Assembly (NCBI GenBank): GCA_013329855.1
Contig: DUJI01000172.1
Coordinates: forward strand, 4,217 to 19,480
DNA: 15,264 nucleotides
DNA from: Thermoplasmata archaeon
Lineage (GTDB): Archaea; Thermoplasmatota; Thermoplasmata; RBG-16-68-12
Direction of reading: 5' to 3'
In this document: one piece after another, positions 6,768 through 13,171 of the stretch
Layout of the letters: each line of letters opens with the position of its first letter
Numbering within the stretch: position 1 is the stretch's first letter
The notes under the pieces: model-generated
The model's database searches: none
What the model saw: the letters and a program-made list of their open reading frames with translations, nothing else
Told to the model about the DNA's origin: nothing
Program-made: the position numbers and the translations under genes

Positions 6768-7169
6768 CTAGCTCGACGGTGCCTTCTCCGCGGTCACGAG
6801 GACCGCGTTGATGACGCCGTCTTGTCCCGGCCGCGATGTAATCTTCGCAAGGCCGATCTCCGTCTGGACGACCGCGCCTCGGGTCATGATGTTCCGCGTC
6901 ACGTAGTGCGGGTTCGAGGTGTTCTCCTTCACCGTGACGATCTTGACCTTCTTCGTCGTCGAGGTGCGCGGATCGAGGACGTTCGCGTACTCCGCCTTGA
7001 GTACGCGGACCTTGGGGTTCCCGCCCTTCGTGCGGTAGAGCTTGATCCGTGGGGTGCCGATGAAGGCGAACTGCTGCTCGCGGGAGATCTCGCGGCGGCG
7101 CTTCTTCCGCAGGGGGCGGTAGCGCCCGCCCGTGGGCTTCCTCTTGGAACGTCCTTGCCACAGGGCCAT
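6768..7169 (-). CDS. rps8e: 30S ribosomal protein S8e
   Basis: A 133-residue basic ribosomal protein of the small subunit, found only in archaea and eukaryotes. Visible signatures are MALWQGRSKRKPTGGRYRP at the N-terminus, RKKRRREI, then GTPRIKLYRTKGGNPKVRVLK, EYANVLDP, VKENTSNPHYVTRNIMTRGAVV and a final TSRPGQDGVINAVLV. The length matches archaeal S8e (about 125-135). An in-frame start nine codons earlier (7196) adds a non-conserved MGRLPSVFT and would leave almost no room after the TATA element (7207-7213), so I use 7169. A GGTG just before the ATG is a weak Shine-Dalgarno. It is the last gene of a minus-strand core block but has its own promoter. Confidence 0.96.
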   Translation of the reverse strand: MALWQGRSKRKPTGGRYRPLRKKRRREISREQQFAFIGTPRIKLYRTKGGNPKVRVLKAEYANVLDPRTSTTKKVKIVTVKENTSNPHYVTRNIMTRGAVVQTEIGLAKITSRPGQDGVINAVLVTAEKAPSS

Positions 7170-7206
7170 GGTGAACACCGAAGGGAGGCGTCCCAACCCT
7201 CCCGCG

Positions 7207-7213
7207 CTATAAG
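7207..7213 (-). promoter_or_regulatory. TATA box of rps8e
   Basis: On the minus strand the sequence reads CTTATAG, a near-consensus archaeal TATA element. It is about 41 bp before the rps8e ATG at 7169 and predicts a leader of about 15 nt. It lies within the 68-nt gap after the presenilin-like gene, so rps8e is transcribed at least partly on its own. Confidence 0.65.
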
Positions 7214-7237
7214 ACGCTTGCGGCCTCGCGAGGGGCC

Positions 7238-8227
7238 TCAGAAGAACCGCGGGATGGGGGGGATGAACGCGCCGTACACGAGGAAGTTCGTGATGAAGAA
7301 CCCGGCTAGGGCGCCTCCGTTCAGGAGGGGCAGGCCCGCCTGGGGGTTCCCCTTCAGCACATACCGCATGAGGATGGAGAAGCCGACCAGGCTCCCGACG
7401 ATCGTGCCAACGGCCACGGTCAGACTCGGCGTGAGCCCAGGCAGGTGCAGCCCGTAGCTGTCCGTGAGGGACGCCCAGGCGCTGATGCTCATGACGCCGG
7501 GGATGATCAGGTCTCCGAGGCCGATGAACATGGCCTCGCGCTCCTCGCCCTTTGCGACGGATTCCTTGAGGCGCGGTTGCTCGGAGAACTTGTAGCCGGC
7601 GGACTTCGGGATGACGAGCAGCACGGGCAGGCGCTGACTCGTCAGCTCGTCCGCCAGGGTGACCATGTGCTTGGACCGGTACACGGCCCAGGCGTCGTAG
7701 CAGGCCAGGGCGACCAGGAGGAGGGCCGCGGGGAACCAGCCGAAGGAGATCCCGAGGATCGCCGTGACGCCCGCCGCGGTGACCAAGCCGACCGCGTCGA
7801 CCACGTACCAGTCCGGATACTTGACCAGCACCCAGGTCACCAGCGCGCCGAGGGCGAAGGCGAGGACGGTCGCCAGGTTGCCGAGGTTGTTCGCCAGGTT
7901 GTCGTCGATGTTGGCTACGAAGTAGCTGGTCAGGTAGTAGATGCCGTAGTACAGGGGGAGCAGCAGGACGAACGCGATCGTGATGAAGACGGACCCGAGG
8001 ACGAGGTACCGAGCCAGGTTCTGGCGGCGGTACTTCACCAGGAGCAGGATGACCGCGGTGAAGACGAGGATCATGACGATGTAGATGATCGTGTTGGAGA
8101 TGTCGTTCGGGTTCTGGAAGGCCGTCATGCCTGCGCCGGCGAACAGGGGCGCAATGGCGAGTGCCGCGATCTGGGACCCCGCGAGAAGGATGCCCATGAC
8201 CGCGATGGACCGCAGCTCCCGTTCCAT
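7238..8227 (-). CDS. Presenilin/signal-peptide-peptidase-like A22 intramembrane aspartyl protease
   Basis: A 329-residue polytopic membrane protein of the archaeal presenilin-like family (DUF1119, COG3389), with about nine hydrophobic helices. The two catalytic aspartates are in the expected motifs: Y177-D178 in LVALACYDAWAVYRSKHMV and G236-L-G-D239 in MFIGLGDLIIPGVMS. The third family motif, normally written PAL, appears as G298-LPLLNGG in the segment NPQAGLPLLNGGALAGF. The YD and GxGD spacing, with a charged cytosolic loop (KFSEQPRLKESVAKGEERE) between them, is normal. Such proteases cut transmembrane helices of substrate proteins within the bilayer; the archaeal substrates are unknown. The ATG is 7 nt after the aIF2-beta stop and no separate promoter is visible, so it is co-transcribed with the initiation factor. 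Confidence 0.93.
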   Translation of the reverse strand: MERELRSIAVMGILLAGSQIAALAIAPLFAGAGMTAFQNPNDISNTIIYIVMILVFTAVILLLVKYRRQNLARYLVLGSVFITIAFVLLLPLYYGIYYLTSYFVANIDDNLANNLGNLATVLAFALGALVTWVLVKYPDWYVVDAVGLVTAAGVTAILGISFGWFPAALLLVALACYDAWAVYRSKHMVTLADELTSQRLPVLLVIPKSAGYKFSEQPRLKESVAKGEEREAMFIGLGDLIIPGVMSISAWASLTDSYGLHLPGLTPSLTVAVGTIVGSLVGFSILMRYVLKGNPQAGLPLLNGGALAGFFITNFLVYGAFIPPIPRFF

Positions 8228-8234
8228 GCGCCGC

Positions 8235-8855
8235 CTACTCCCGCTGCACCCGCCCGAACGCGACGCTGCCCGCGATCTTCTCGATGAACACCTTGACGAT
8301 GGCGCCCTTCGCGGTGCCCGGCACGTAGATGATGTACTTGTCCAGCTTGGCGATCCCGTCGCCCTTCTTCCCGATGTCCTGGATCATCATCTCGTAGACC
8401 TTGCCCTCCACGAGCGGGGCTTCCTCGACCTTGGCCGCCTTCTTGACCGACTTGACGGGCCGGCGCGCGCCGCACGCGTCGCACTCGAGCATGGCCACGC
8501 GGTCCTCCTTGACCAGCCGCGTGTCCGGGCGCCCGCATTCCTGGCAGAGGACGTACGCGTCGACGTAGGACTTGATGCGCTCCTCGACGGCCATGGGCGT
8601 GACCTTGCTCTTGAACACGGCACGGCGCCCTTCCATGGTCCCTGCGGTGCCCAGCTCCCGGAGGAGGTACGTCAGGACCATGTCCGGGTCGCGCCGGATG
8701 GCCTGGACGATGTCCTCGAAGTTCCGCAGGATGGTCGTCTTGCCCTCGTACACGATGTCGGGCGAGGGGATCGAGAACCGCTCCCCGCTGCTCAGGGCGT
8801 CGGGCAGCGCCTTTTTCGCCCGTGCGAGGAGCTGGTCGTAGGAGAGGGACGACAT
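8235..8855 (-). CDS. eif2b: Translation initiation factor aIF2 subunit beta fused to a TRAM domain
   Basis: A 206-residue protein with two parts. Residues 1-135 are aIF2-beta: YDQLLARAKKALPD (gamma-subunit-binding helix), FSIPSPDIVYEGKTTILRNF, the alpha-beta core with YLLRELGTAGTMEGRRAVFK, and a C4 zinc ribbon (C104-x2-C107 ... C125-x2-C128). After a lysine-rich linker, residues about 147-204 form a TRAM domain (GKVYEMMIQDIGKKGDGIAKLDKYIIYVPG ... GAIVKVFIEKIAGSVAFGRV), a beta-barrel RNA-binding module also found in tRNA-modifying enzymes. aIF2 brings initiator Met-tRNA to the small subunit. The TRAM addition is known from some euryarchaea and may strengthen RNA contact. A TATA-like CTTTAAGG 27-34 bp before the ATG suggests a leaderless or very short-leader transcript. 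The presenilin-like gene follows after 7 nt. Confidence 0.95.
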   Translation of the reverse strand: MSSLSYDQLLARAKKALPDALSSGERFSIPSPDIVYEGKTTILRNFEDIVQAIRRDPDMVLTYLLRELGTAGTMEGRRAVFKSKVTPMAVEERIKSYVDAYVLCQECGRPDTRLVKEDRVAMLECDACGARRPVKSVKKAAKVEEAPLVEGKVYEMMIQDIGKKGDGIAKLDKYIIYVPGTAKGAIVKVFIEKIAGSVAFGRVQRE

Positions 8856-8880
8856 GGAAGACGACCAAGGAGGGGCCCGT

Positions 8881-8889
8881 CCTTAAAGC
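8881..8889 (-). promoter_or_regulatory. TATA box of the aIF2-beta gene
   Basis: On the minus strand the sequence reads GCTTTAAGG, an AT-rich core in GC-rich surroundings, centred about 30 bp before the aIF2-beta ATG at 8855. It is the only such element in the 76-nt gap after pyrG. Confidence 0.6.
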
Positions 8890-8931
8890 TTTGTCCCCGG
8901 GTCGCGCCCGCGCGCCGCAGGATGGCGCGGT

Positions 8932-10524
8932 TCACTTCTTCCCGGCCGCAGCCTTCACGAGTCCGAGGTGGATCGGGGATGGATGGAACGGCCGCGAGCG
9001 GAGCTCGGGATGGAACTGGGACGCGACGAAGTACGGATGGCCCTGGAGTTCGAGGACCTCCATCCTCCGGCCGCCGTCCGAGCGGCCGACGTACCTCAGG
9101 CCCGCGGCCTCGAGCTTGGGGATGAAGTCCGGGTTGATCTCGTACCTGTGGCGGTGCCGCTCGAAGATCGTCGCGGTTCCGTAGAGCTTCGCAGTCTTCG
9201 AGTTCTCCTCGAGCAGGATTTCGTGCGCGCCGAGTCGCATGGTGGCCCCCATGTCCTTGACCGTCCGCTGCTCGGGCAGCAGGTCGACGACCGGATAGGG
9301 CGTCTTCGGATTGAACTCGGAGCTGTTCGCGTCCTTGAGGCCCAGGGTCTCCCGCGCGAAGCCGACCGTCGCGAGCTGGAACCCGAGGCAGACGCCCTGG
9401 AACGGGATGTCGTGGTCCGCGGCGTACCGGGTGGCGGCGATCTTGCCCTCGATGCCGCGGTCCCCGAACCCGCCGGGCACCAAGATCCCGTCCGCGCCCT
9501 CCAGGATCTTCACGCCCTTCTTCTCGATGTCCATGGACTCCACCCAGCGGAGGTTCACCTTGATCCGCGACGCGGCGGACGCGTGGTGGAACGCCTCGAT
9601 GTGGCTGATGTAGGAGTCCTTGAGGTGCGTGTACTTGCCCACGAGGGCGATGGTGACCTCCCGCTCCGGGTTCTTGAGGCGCTCCAGCATGGCCTTCCAT
9701 TGCTTCAGGTCCTCCTCCTTGACCGGGAGGTTGAGGGTCTTCAGGATGTACTCCGTGAGACCCTGGCCGTCGAAGAGGAGCGGCACGTCGTAGATGGACG
9801 ACGCGTCGGGCGCGCTGATCACGCCCTCTACGGGGACGTCGGAGAAGAACGCAATCTTCTTCTTCACGTCCGGCTCGAGGGAGCGCTCCCCGCGCGCGAT
9901 GATCACGTTGGGCTGGATCCCGGAGGCCCGCAGCTCGCGCACGCTCTGCTGGGTCGGCTTCGTCTTCTGCTCGCCCACGGCGCCCATGACGGGGACCAGG
10001 GTCGTGTGAACGTACAGGACGTTCTCCTTGCCAACCTCCTGGCCGAGCTGGCGGACCGCCTCGAGGAAGGGCATCCCCTCGATGTCCCCCACGGTCCCGC
10101 CCATCTCGATGAGAACGATGTCCGCGCGGTCCTTCTCCCCCACGGCGCGCAACAGCGCCTTGATCTCGTCCGTGATGTGTGGGATGATCTGGACGGTCCG
10201 GCCGAGGTAGTCCCCGCGGCGCTCCTTCTCGATTACCGCACGGTACACCTTGCCCGTCGTGATGTTGTGGTCGCCCCCGAGGTTCACATCGAGGAACCGC
10301 TCGTAGTTCCCCAGGTCCAGATCGGTCTCCGACCCGTCGTCCAGGACGAAGACCTCCCCGTGCTGGTACGGGTTCATGGTGCCCGCGTCCACGTTCAGGT
10401 AGGGGTCGATCTTGACCGGAGAAACCTTGAGCCCCTTGGACTTGAGCAGGACCCCGATGGAGGAAGTGGAGATTCCCTTCCCGAGTCCCGACAAAACGCC
10501 TCCCGTGACGACAACAAACTTCAC
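8932..10524 (-). CDS. pyrG: CTP synthase (glutamine-hydrolysing)
   Basis: A 530-residue enzyme that makes CTP from UTP, ATP and glutamine, the last step of pyrimidine nucleotide synthesis. The amidoligase domain (1-265) begins [18 protein letters not shown] with the P-loop-like [10 protein letters not shown] (8-17), followed by [40 protein letters not shown] and [10 protein letters not shown] (140-149). The class I glutaminase domain (about 289-525) has nucleophile C379 in GVCLGFQLA and the H505/E507 pair in [10 protein letters not shown]. Every catalytic element is present and the length is normal. The start is a GTG at 10524, exactly at the conserved N-terminus. The gene diverges from the redoxin gene, and a 17-bp palindrome lies 34-50 bp before its start. 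Confidence 0.97.
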   Translation of the reverse strand: MKFVVVTGGVLSGLGKGISTSSIGVLLKSKGLKVSPVKIDPYLNVDAGTMNPYQHGEVFVLDDGSETDLDLGNYERFLDVNLGGDHNITTGKVYRAVIEKERRGDYLGRTVQIIPHITDEIKALLRAVGEKDRADIVLIEMGGTVGDIEGMPFLEAVRQLGQEVGKENVLYVHTTLVPVMGAVGEQKTKPTQQSVRELRASGIQPNVIIARGERSLEPDVKKKIAFFSDVPVEGVISAPDASSIYDVPLLFDGQGLTEYILKTLNLPVKEEDLKQWKAMLERLKNPEREVTIALVGKYTHLKDSYISHIEAFHHASAASRIKVNLRWVESMDIEKKGVKILEGADGILVPGGFGDRGIEGKIAATRYAADHDIPFQGVCLGFQLATVGFARETLGLKDANSSEFNPKTPYPVVDLLPEQRTVKDMGATMRLGAHEILLEENSKTAKLYGTATIFERHRHRYEINPDFIPKLEAAGLRYVGRSDGGRRMEVLELQGHPYFVASQFHPELRSRPFHPSPIHLGLVKAAAGKK

Positions 10525-10557
10525 ACTAAGTCACGGGAATGGTCCATCCAAGGGGTC

Positions 10558-10574
10558 GCACAAATAGTTTGTGC
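10558..10574. promoter_or_regulatory. Perfect palindrome, candidate pyrG operator
   Basis: GCACAAATAGTTTGTGC is a perfect 7-bp inverted repeat (GCACAAA / TTTGTGC) with a 3-bp centre. It is the only AT-rich segment at the right distance to contain the pyrG TATA element (CTATTTG on the minus strand), so a dimeric regulator bound here would block TBP. It is also about 40 bp upstream of the redoxin TATA box, leaving joint control possible. Its operator role is inferred from position and symmetry only. Confidence 0.55.
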
Positions 10575-10612
10575 AGCCCCCCGTGAGCGGAACGACAAGC
10601 CCTGCGCAAAGA

Positions 10613-10618
10613 CTTATG
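10613..10618 (+). promoter_or_regulatory. TATA-like element of the redoxin gene
   Basis: CTTATG within GACTTATGCG is about 35 bp before the ATG at 10650, giving a leader of roughly 10 nt. It is too close (about 17 bp) to the alternative GTG at 10632, which argues for the later start. Confidence 0.5.
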
Positions 10619-10649
10619 CGAACGGACGGTCGTGAGATGGGCGATTCGC

Positions 10650-11225
10650 ATGCCGCAAGACCTGACCCTCAACCGGATTCCCGGTCTGCTCCCTGGAACC
10701 AAGGTGCCGGACTTCTCCCTGCCCGGCATCGACGGGAAGACGCGCTCCCTGGCCTCGTTCAAGGACAAGCCCGTCGTGGTCGTGTTCTTCACCTGCAACC
10801 ACTGCCCCTACGTCCAGGCGTGGGAGGCGCGGTTCGTCGAGGTGCAGCGGGATTACGCCGCGAAGGGCGTCGTGCTCGTGGGCATCAACTCGAACGACGA
10901 GACGAAGTACCCCGAGGACGACTTGGCCCACATGGTGGAGCGGGCGAAGGAGCACGGGTACAACTTCCCTTACCTGCGGGACGAGAGCCAGAAGGTCGCG
11001 GAGGCCTGGGGTCCCGTGGCCACGCCGGACTTCTACGTGCTCGACAAGGACCGCGTGATCCGCTACCGCGGCCGGCTGGACGACAACCACAAGGATCCCA
11101 ACGCGGTCACCCTTCGGTATCTGCGCGACGCGCTGGACGACCTGCTCGCGGGGAAGAGCCCGCGCGTACCCCTGACGCCGCCGTACGGTTGCTCGATCAA
11201 GTGGAAGCCGAATCACTTCGCCTAG
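10650..11225 (+). CDS. Thioredoxin-fold redoxin (AhpC/TSA-like) with CNHC motif
   Basis: A 191-residue soluble protein with the redoxin fold: G-x-K-V-P-DFSLPGIDGKTRSLASFKDKPVVVVFFTCNHCPYV. The active site is C49-N-H-C52 (CxxC), the cis-proline is in VATPDFYVLD (P126), and a third conserved cysteine, C181, sits in the tail PPYGCSIKWK. The helical insertion with INSNDETKYPEDD is typical of this subfamily, often annotated 'thioredoxin family protein' and common in bacteria. It may reduce a peroxide or act as a thiol-disulfide oxidoreductase; the CxxC pair favours the latter. With no signal peptide it is cytoplasmic. I use the ATG at 10650 because the in-frame GTG at 10632 is too near the TATA element. 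Its end overlaps the convergent phosphopantothenate synthetase gene by 29 bp. Confidence 0.88.
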   Translation: MPQDLTLNRIPGLLPGTKVPDFSLPGIDGKTRSLASFKDKPVVVVFFTCNHCPYVQAWEARFVEVQRDYAAKGVVLVGINSNDETKYPEDDLAHMVERAKEHGYNFPYLRDESQKVAEAWGPVATPDFYVLDKDRVIRYRGRLDDNHKDPNAVTLRYLRDALDDLLAGKSPRVPLTPPYGCSIKWKPNHFA

Positions 11226-11991
11226 ATCCGCGCCGTCGGTTGCGGCCGCCGTGGAGACTTCGCAACCGCCAAGCTAGGAAGCTGAGCGTGGCTCGCAGGT
11301 TCCCCGCGCGGTCGTACGCACGGGCGATTCGGCGTGCCTCCTCCGGATGATGCTGGAGTTCCTTCGCAAATGTCACCATGTTGGAAAGGGCTCGCGTGAG
11401 TTCGTCGACTACGGGGACACTGGCCCGCTGGGAGGTGCGGGAGAGGGGGTTCAGGTCGATGCTGATTACCCTCTTACCCATGCGGACCAGAGCTTCCGTG
11501 CGGTCGCCATCCTCCAGCGGCACGAGGACCACGTCCGCCGAGTAAATTCCTTCGCGGTGGCACAGCGCTCGCTTGGACTCGAGCCCGGGGATGCGCGCGT
11601 CGGGTCGCGGGCCGAGGACGTCCCGAGCGCCCGCGGCCCGGAGCGCCTTCGCGATCCGCGCGACTCGGGCCTCCGTGCGGTGGAACAGGTTGACTTCGAG
11701 GCGAGCCGAGACGGCACGAGCTAGGCGGACGGTCTCCTTGGGGGCCAAGGCCGCCACGTTGCCGTTCACGGAGATGACCGGGTGGTCCGCGGTCAGCAGG
11801 AGCGCGGCCGCCGTCTTCTCCGAGACCAGCGCGGGCGCCGGCGTTTCCTCGCCCAAGAGGTAGTCGAATGCCTCGCCGCGTCCGTGGGCGATCAGGCCCT
11901 CCGGAACGACGATGCCGTCTCGCCATCCTTGGACGAGCCTCTCCCGGCGCACGAGGGACGCGTATCGCGGGTGGGACTTCGGGATCTTCAT
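11197..11991 (-). CDS. 4-phosphopantoate--beta-alanine ligase (archaeal phosphopantothenate synthetase)
   Basis: A 264-residue enzyme of COG1701 that condenses 4-phosphopantoate with beta-alanine, using ATP, in the archaeal route to coenzyme A. Pantoate is phosphorylated first there, unlike in bacteria. Family blocks are IPKSHPRYASL (3-13), GLIAHGRGEAFDYLLGE (32-48), HPVISVNGNVAAL (70-82), VNLFHRTEARV, SADVVLVPLEDGDRTEALVRMGK and VISIDLNPLSRTSQRA. The body matches the usual 250-260 residues. The last 20 or so (SLHGGRNRRRGSRRSDSAST) are a basic, low-complexity tail beyond the normal end, which also forms the overlap with the redoxin gene. The ATG at 11991 overlaps the DUF1611 TGA as ATGA, so translation is coupled. 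An ATG 15 codons earlier lies inside DUF1611 and is not conserved. Confidence 0.93.
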   Translation of the reverse strand: MKIPKSHPRYASLVRRERLVQGWRDGIVVPEGLIAHGRGEAFDYLLGEETPAPALVSEKTAAALLLTADHPVISVNGNVAALAPKETVRLARAVSARLEVNLFHRTEARVARIAKALRAAGARDVLGPRPDARIPGLESKRALCHREGIYSADVVLVPLEDGDRTEALVRMGKRVISIDLNPLSRTSQRASVPVVDELTRALSNMVTFAKELQHHPEEARRIARAYDRAGNLRATLSFLAWRLRSLHGGRNRRRGSRRSDSAST

Positions 11992-13052
11992 AGCATGGCC
12001 CTGATCCGGTCCACGAACTTGCCGCATCCGTGCCACAGCGGATCGGCGGTTGGGAGGCCGTACTTCGCCTCGTACTCCTTCACGGTCTGCTCGACCTGCT
12101 CGCGGGTCATGTTCTCATGGTTCAGGCCGATGGCGAAGACCTTGCCGCCCCCCGCGATCTTCGCAAAGAACTGGAGCCAATCGATCTCTTCTTGGACCGT
12201 CGGCATGGGCCACGCGACGACGTCGCGACGGAAGTTCCTCGTCTTGCGGGCGGGCGCATGCATCATGAAGATGGCCGACGGGAAGGAGGCCATGACGATG
12301 GCCCGTGTGCCGCTCACGTAGGCGGGATGGGAGATGCTCCCCTGGCCTTCCACGATGATCACCTGCGGCTTCGTCTCCTCGTACGCGCGGACGACCTCGG
12401 CCTCGAGCTCGCCGACCATGAAGTCCCCTTTGATCGCGTCCAGCGGCACGCCGTAGGGCGAGCCCTGAAGCAGCCCCGTCTGGCCCGTGGCGACGAAGGT
12501 CGTCTTGATGCCCGCCGCGTTGAGGGCGTCGGTCAGGAGGAGCGCCGTGGTCCGCTTCCCGATGGCCCCGTCCGTGCCCAGGATGGGGATCCGCAGGCAC
12601 GGGAGCTTGCGGGACTTGTCGCTGAACTGCTGGGCCTCCCGGAGGTCCCGCGGCCGCCGGACGTCGATGAGCTGCACCCCGTGCTCCGCGGCGAGCCGGG
12701 CGAACTCGGGGTCGTCGCGGAGGAACTCATGGAGGCCTGCCGCGACGTTGACGCCGTGCTCGATGGCCTCCCGGATGAGGGGCCGGAACTCCTTGGGGAT
12801 GTACCCGCCGAACGTGGCCACGCCGATGACCAGCGTCTCCGGCTGGCCCTTGTCCAGGGCCTCCCGGAAGTCTTTGAAGATGGGGATGCCGTTCGCCTTG
12901 CCGTCAAGGACCTCGCCCGCGTCACGGCCGGCCTTCATGTGGTCGATGACGCCCACAATCTGGTAGCGCTTGGAATACCGGATGAGGCCGTTCGCCGTCT
13001 TCCCCGTGTTCTGGCCGAAGTAGCCGTCGCACAGGATCACCGCGCGTTCCAT
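11988..13052 (-). CDS. DUF1611 family protein: Rossmann-like N-terminus plus P-loop domain
   Basis: A 354-residue member of COG3367/DUF1611. Residues 1-150 form a Rossmann-like domain (RAVILCDGYFGQNTGKTANGL; later TLVIGVATFGGYIPKEFRPLI and LHEFLRDDPE). Residues 151-354 form a P-loop domain with G159-TDGAIGKRTT169 as Walker A, the VATGQTGLLQGSPYGVPLDAIKGDF segment (187-211), and V231-IIVEGQGSISHPAY245 as the Walker-B-like strand. Some databases call the family 'NAD-dependent epimerase/dehydratase', without biochemical basis that I know of. A bacterial relative, DgcN, is reported as a D-glutamate N-acetyltransferase, usually beside an enolase-superfamily partner; no such partner is here. Instead the gene is coupled by ATGA to phosphopantothenate synthetase. 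A Shine-Dalgarno GGGAGGCGG precedes the ATG. Biochemical function remains open. Confidence 0.88.
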   Translation of the reverse strand: MERAVILCDGYFGQNTGKTANGLIRYSKRYQIVGVIDHMKAGRDAGEVLDGKANGIPIFKDFREALDKGQPETLVIGVATFGGYIPKEFRPLIREAIEHGVNVAAGLHEFLRDDPEFARLAAEHGVQLIDVRRPRDLREAQQFSDKSRKLPCLRIPILGTDGAIGKRTTALLLTDALNAAGIKTTFVATGQTGLLQGSPYGVPLDAIKGDFMVGELEAEVVRAYEETKPQVIIVEGQGSISHPAYVSGTRAIVMASFPSAIFMMHAPARKTRNFRRDVVAWPMPTVQEEIDWLQFFAKIAGGGKVFAIGLNHENMTREQVEQTVKEYEAKYGLPTADPLWHGCGKFVDRIRAML

Positions 13053-13171
13053 GGGTTCCGCCTCCCGAGACCTGGGTGGGAGGGGAGACGGTCAGGGTCC
13101 CATAAAGGCTCGCGAACGACCCCCTGCCGGCGGCCGCGAACCTACTTGATACTTGAGCCCTTTCCCCACGC
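13053..13171. promoter_or_regulatory. Divergent promoter region between the DUF1611-PPS operon and the YchF gene
   Basis: On the minus strand, CCTTTATG (13101-13108) is a good TATA element for the DUF1611 operon. It is about 50 bp before the ATG, leaving a leader of about 25 nt with a Shine-Dalgarno (GGGAGGCGG, about 13060-13068). On the plus strand, ACTTGATACTTGAG (13144-13157), itself an imperfect direct repeat, lies about 22 bp before the GTG at 13172 and suggests a leaderless YchF transcript. Confidence 0.5.

Noticed and set aside
7224..7233. Palindrome CCTCGCGAGG just after the presenilin-like gene as a terminator hairpin
   Set aside because: The usable stem is only three to four pairs with no following T-run; archaeal termination depends mainly on T-rich tracts. 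It is probably chance in GC-rich DNA.
8968..10635. Long open frame on the plus strand opposite pyrG
   Set aside because: It is a high-GC shadow frame: low-complexity, rich in R, L, D and V, without recognisable motifs, and fully antisense to an intact CTP synthase gene.
11988..13052. Calling the DUF1611 gene dgcN (D-glutamate N-acetyltransferase)
   Set aside because: The DgcA-type partner is absent and the operon partner is a CoA biosynthesis enzyme; family membership alone does not carry the function.
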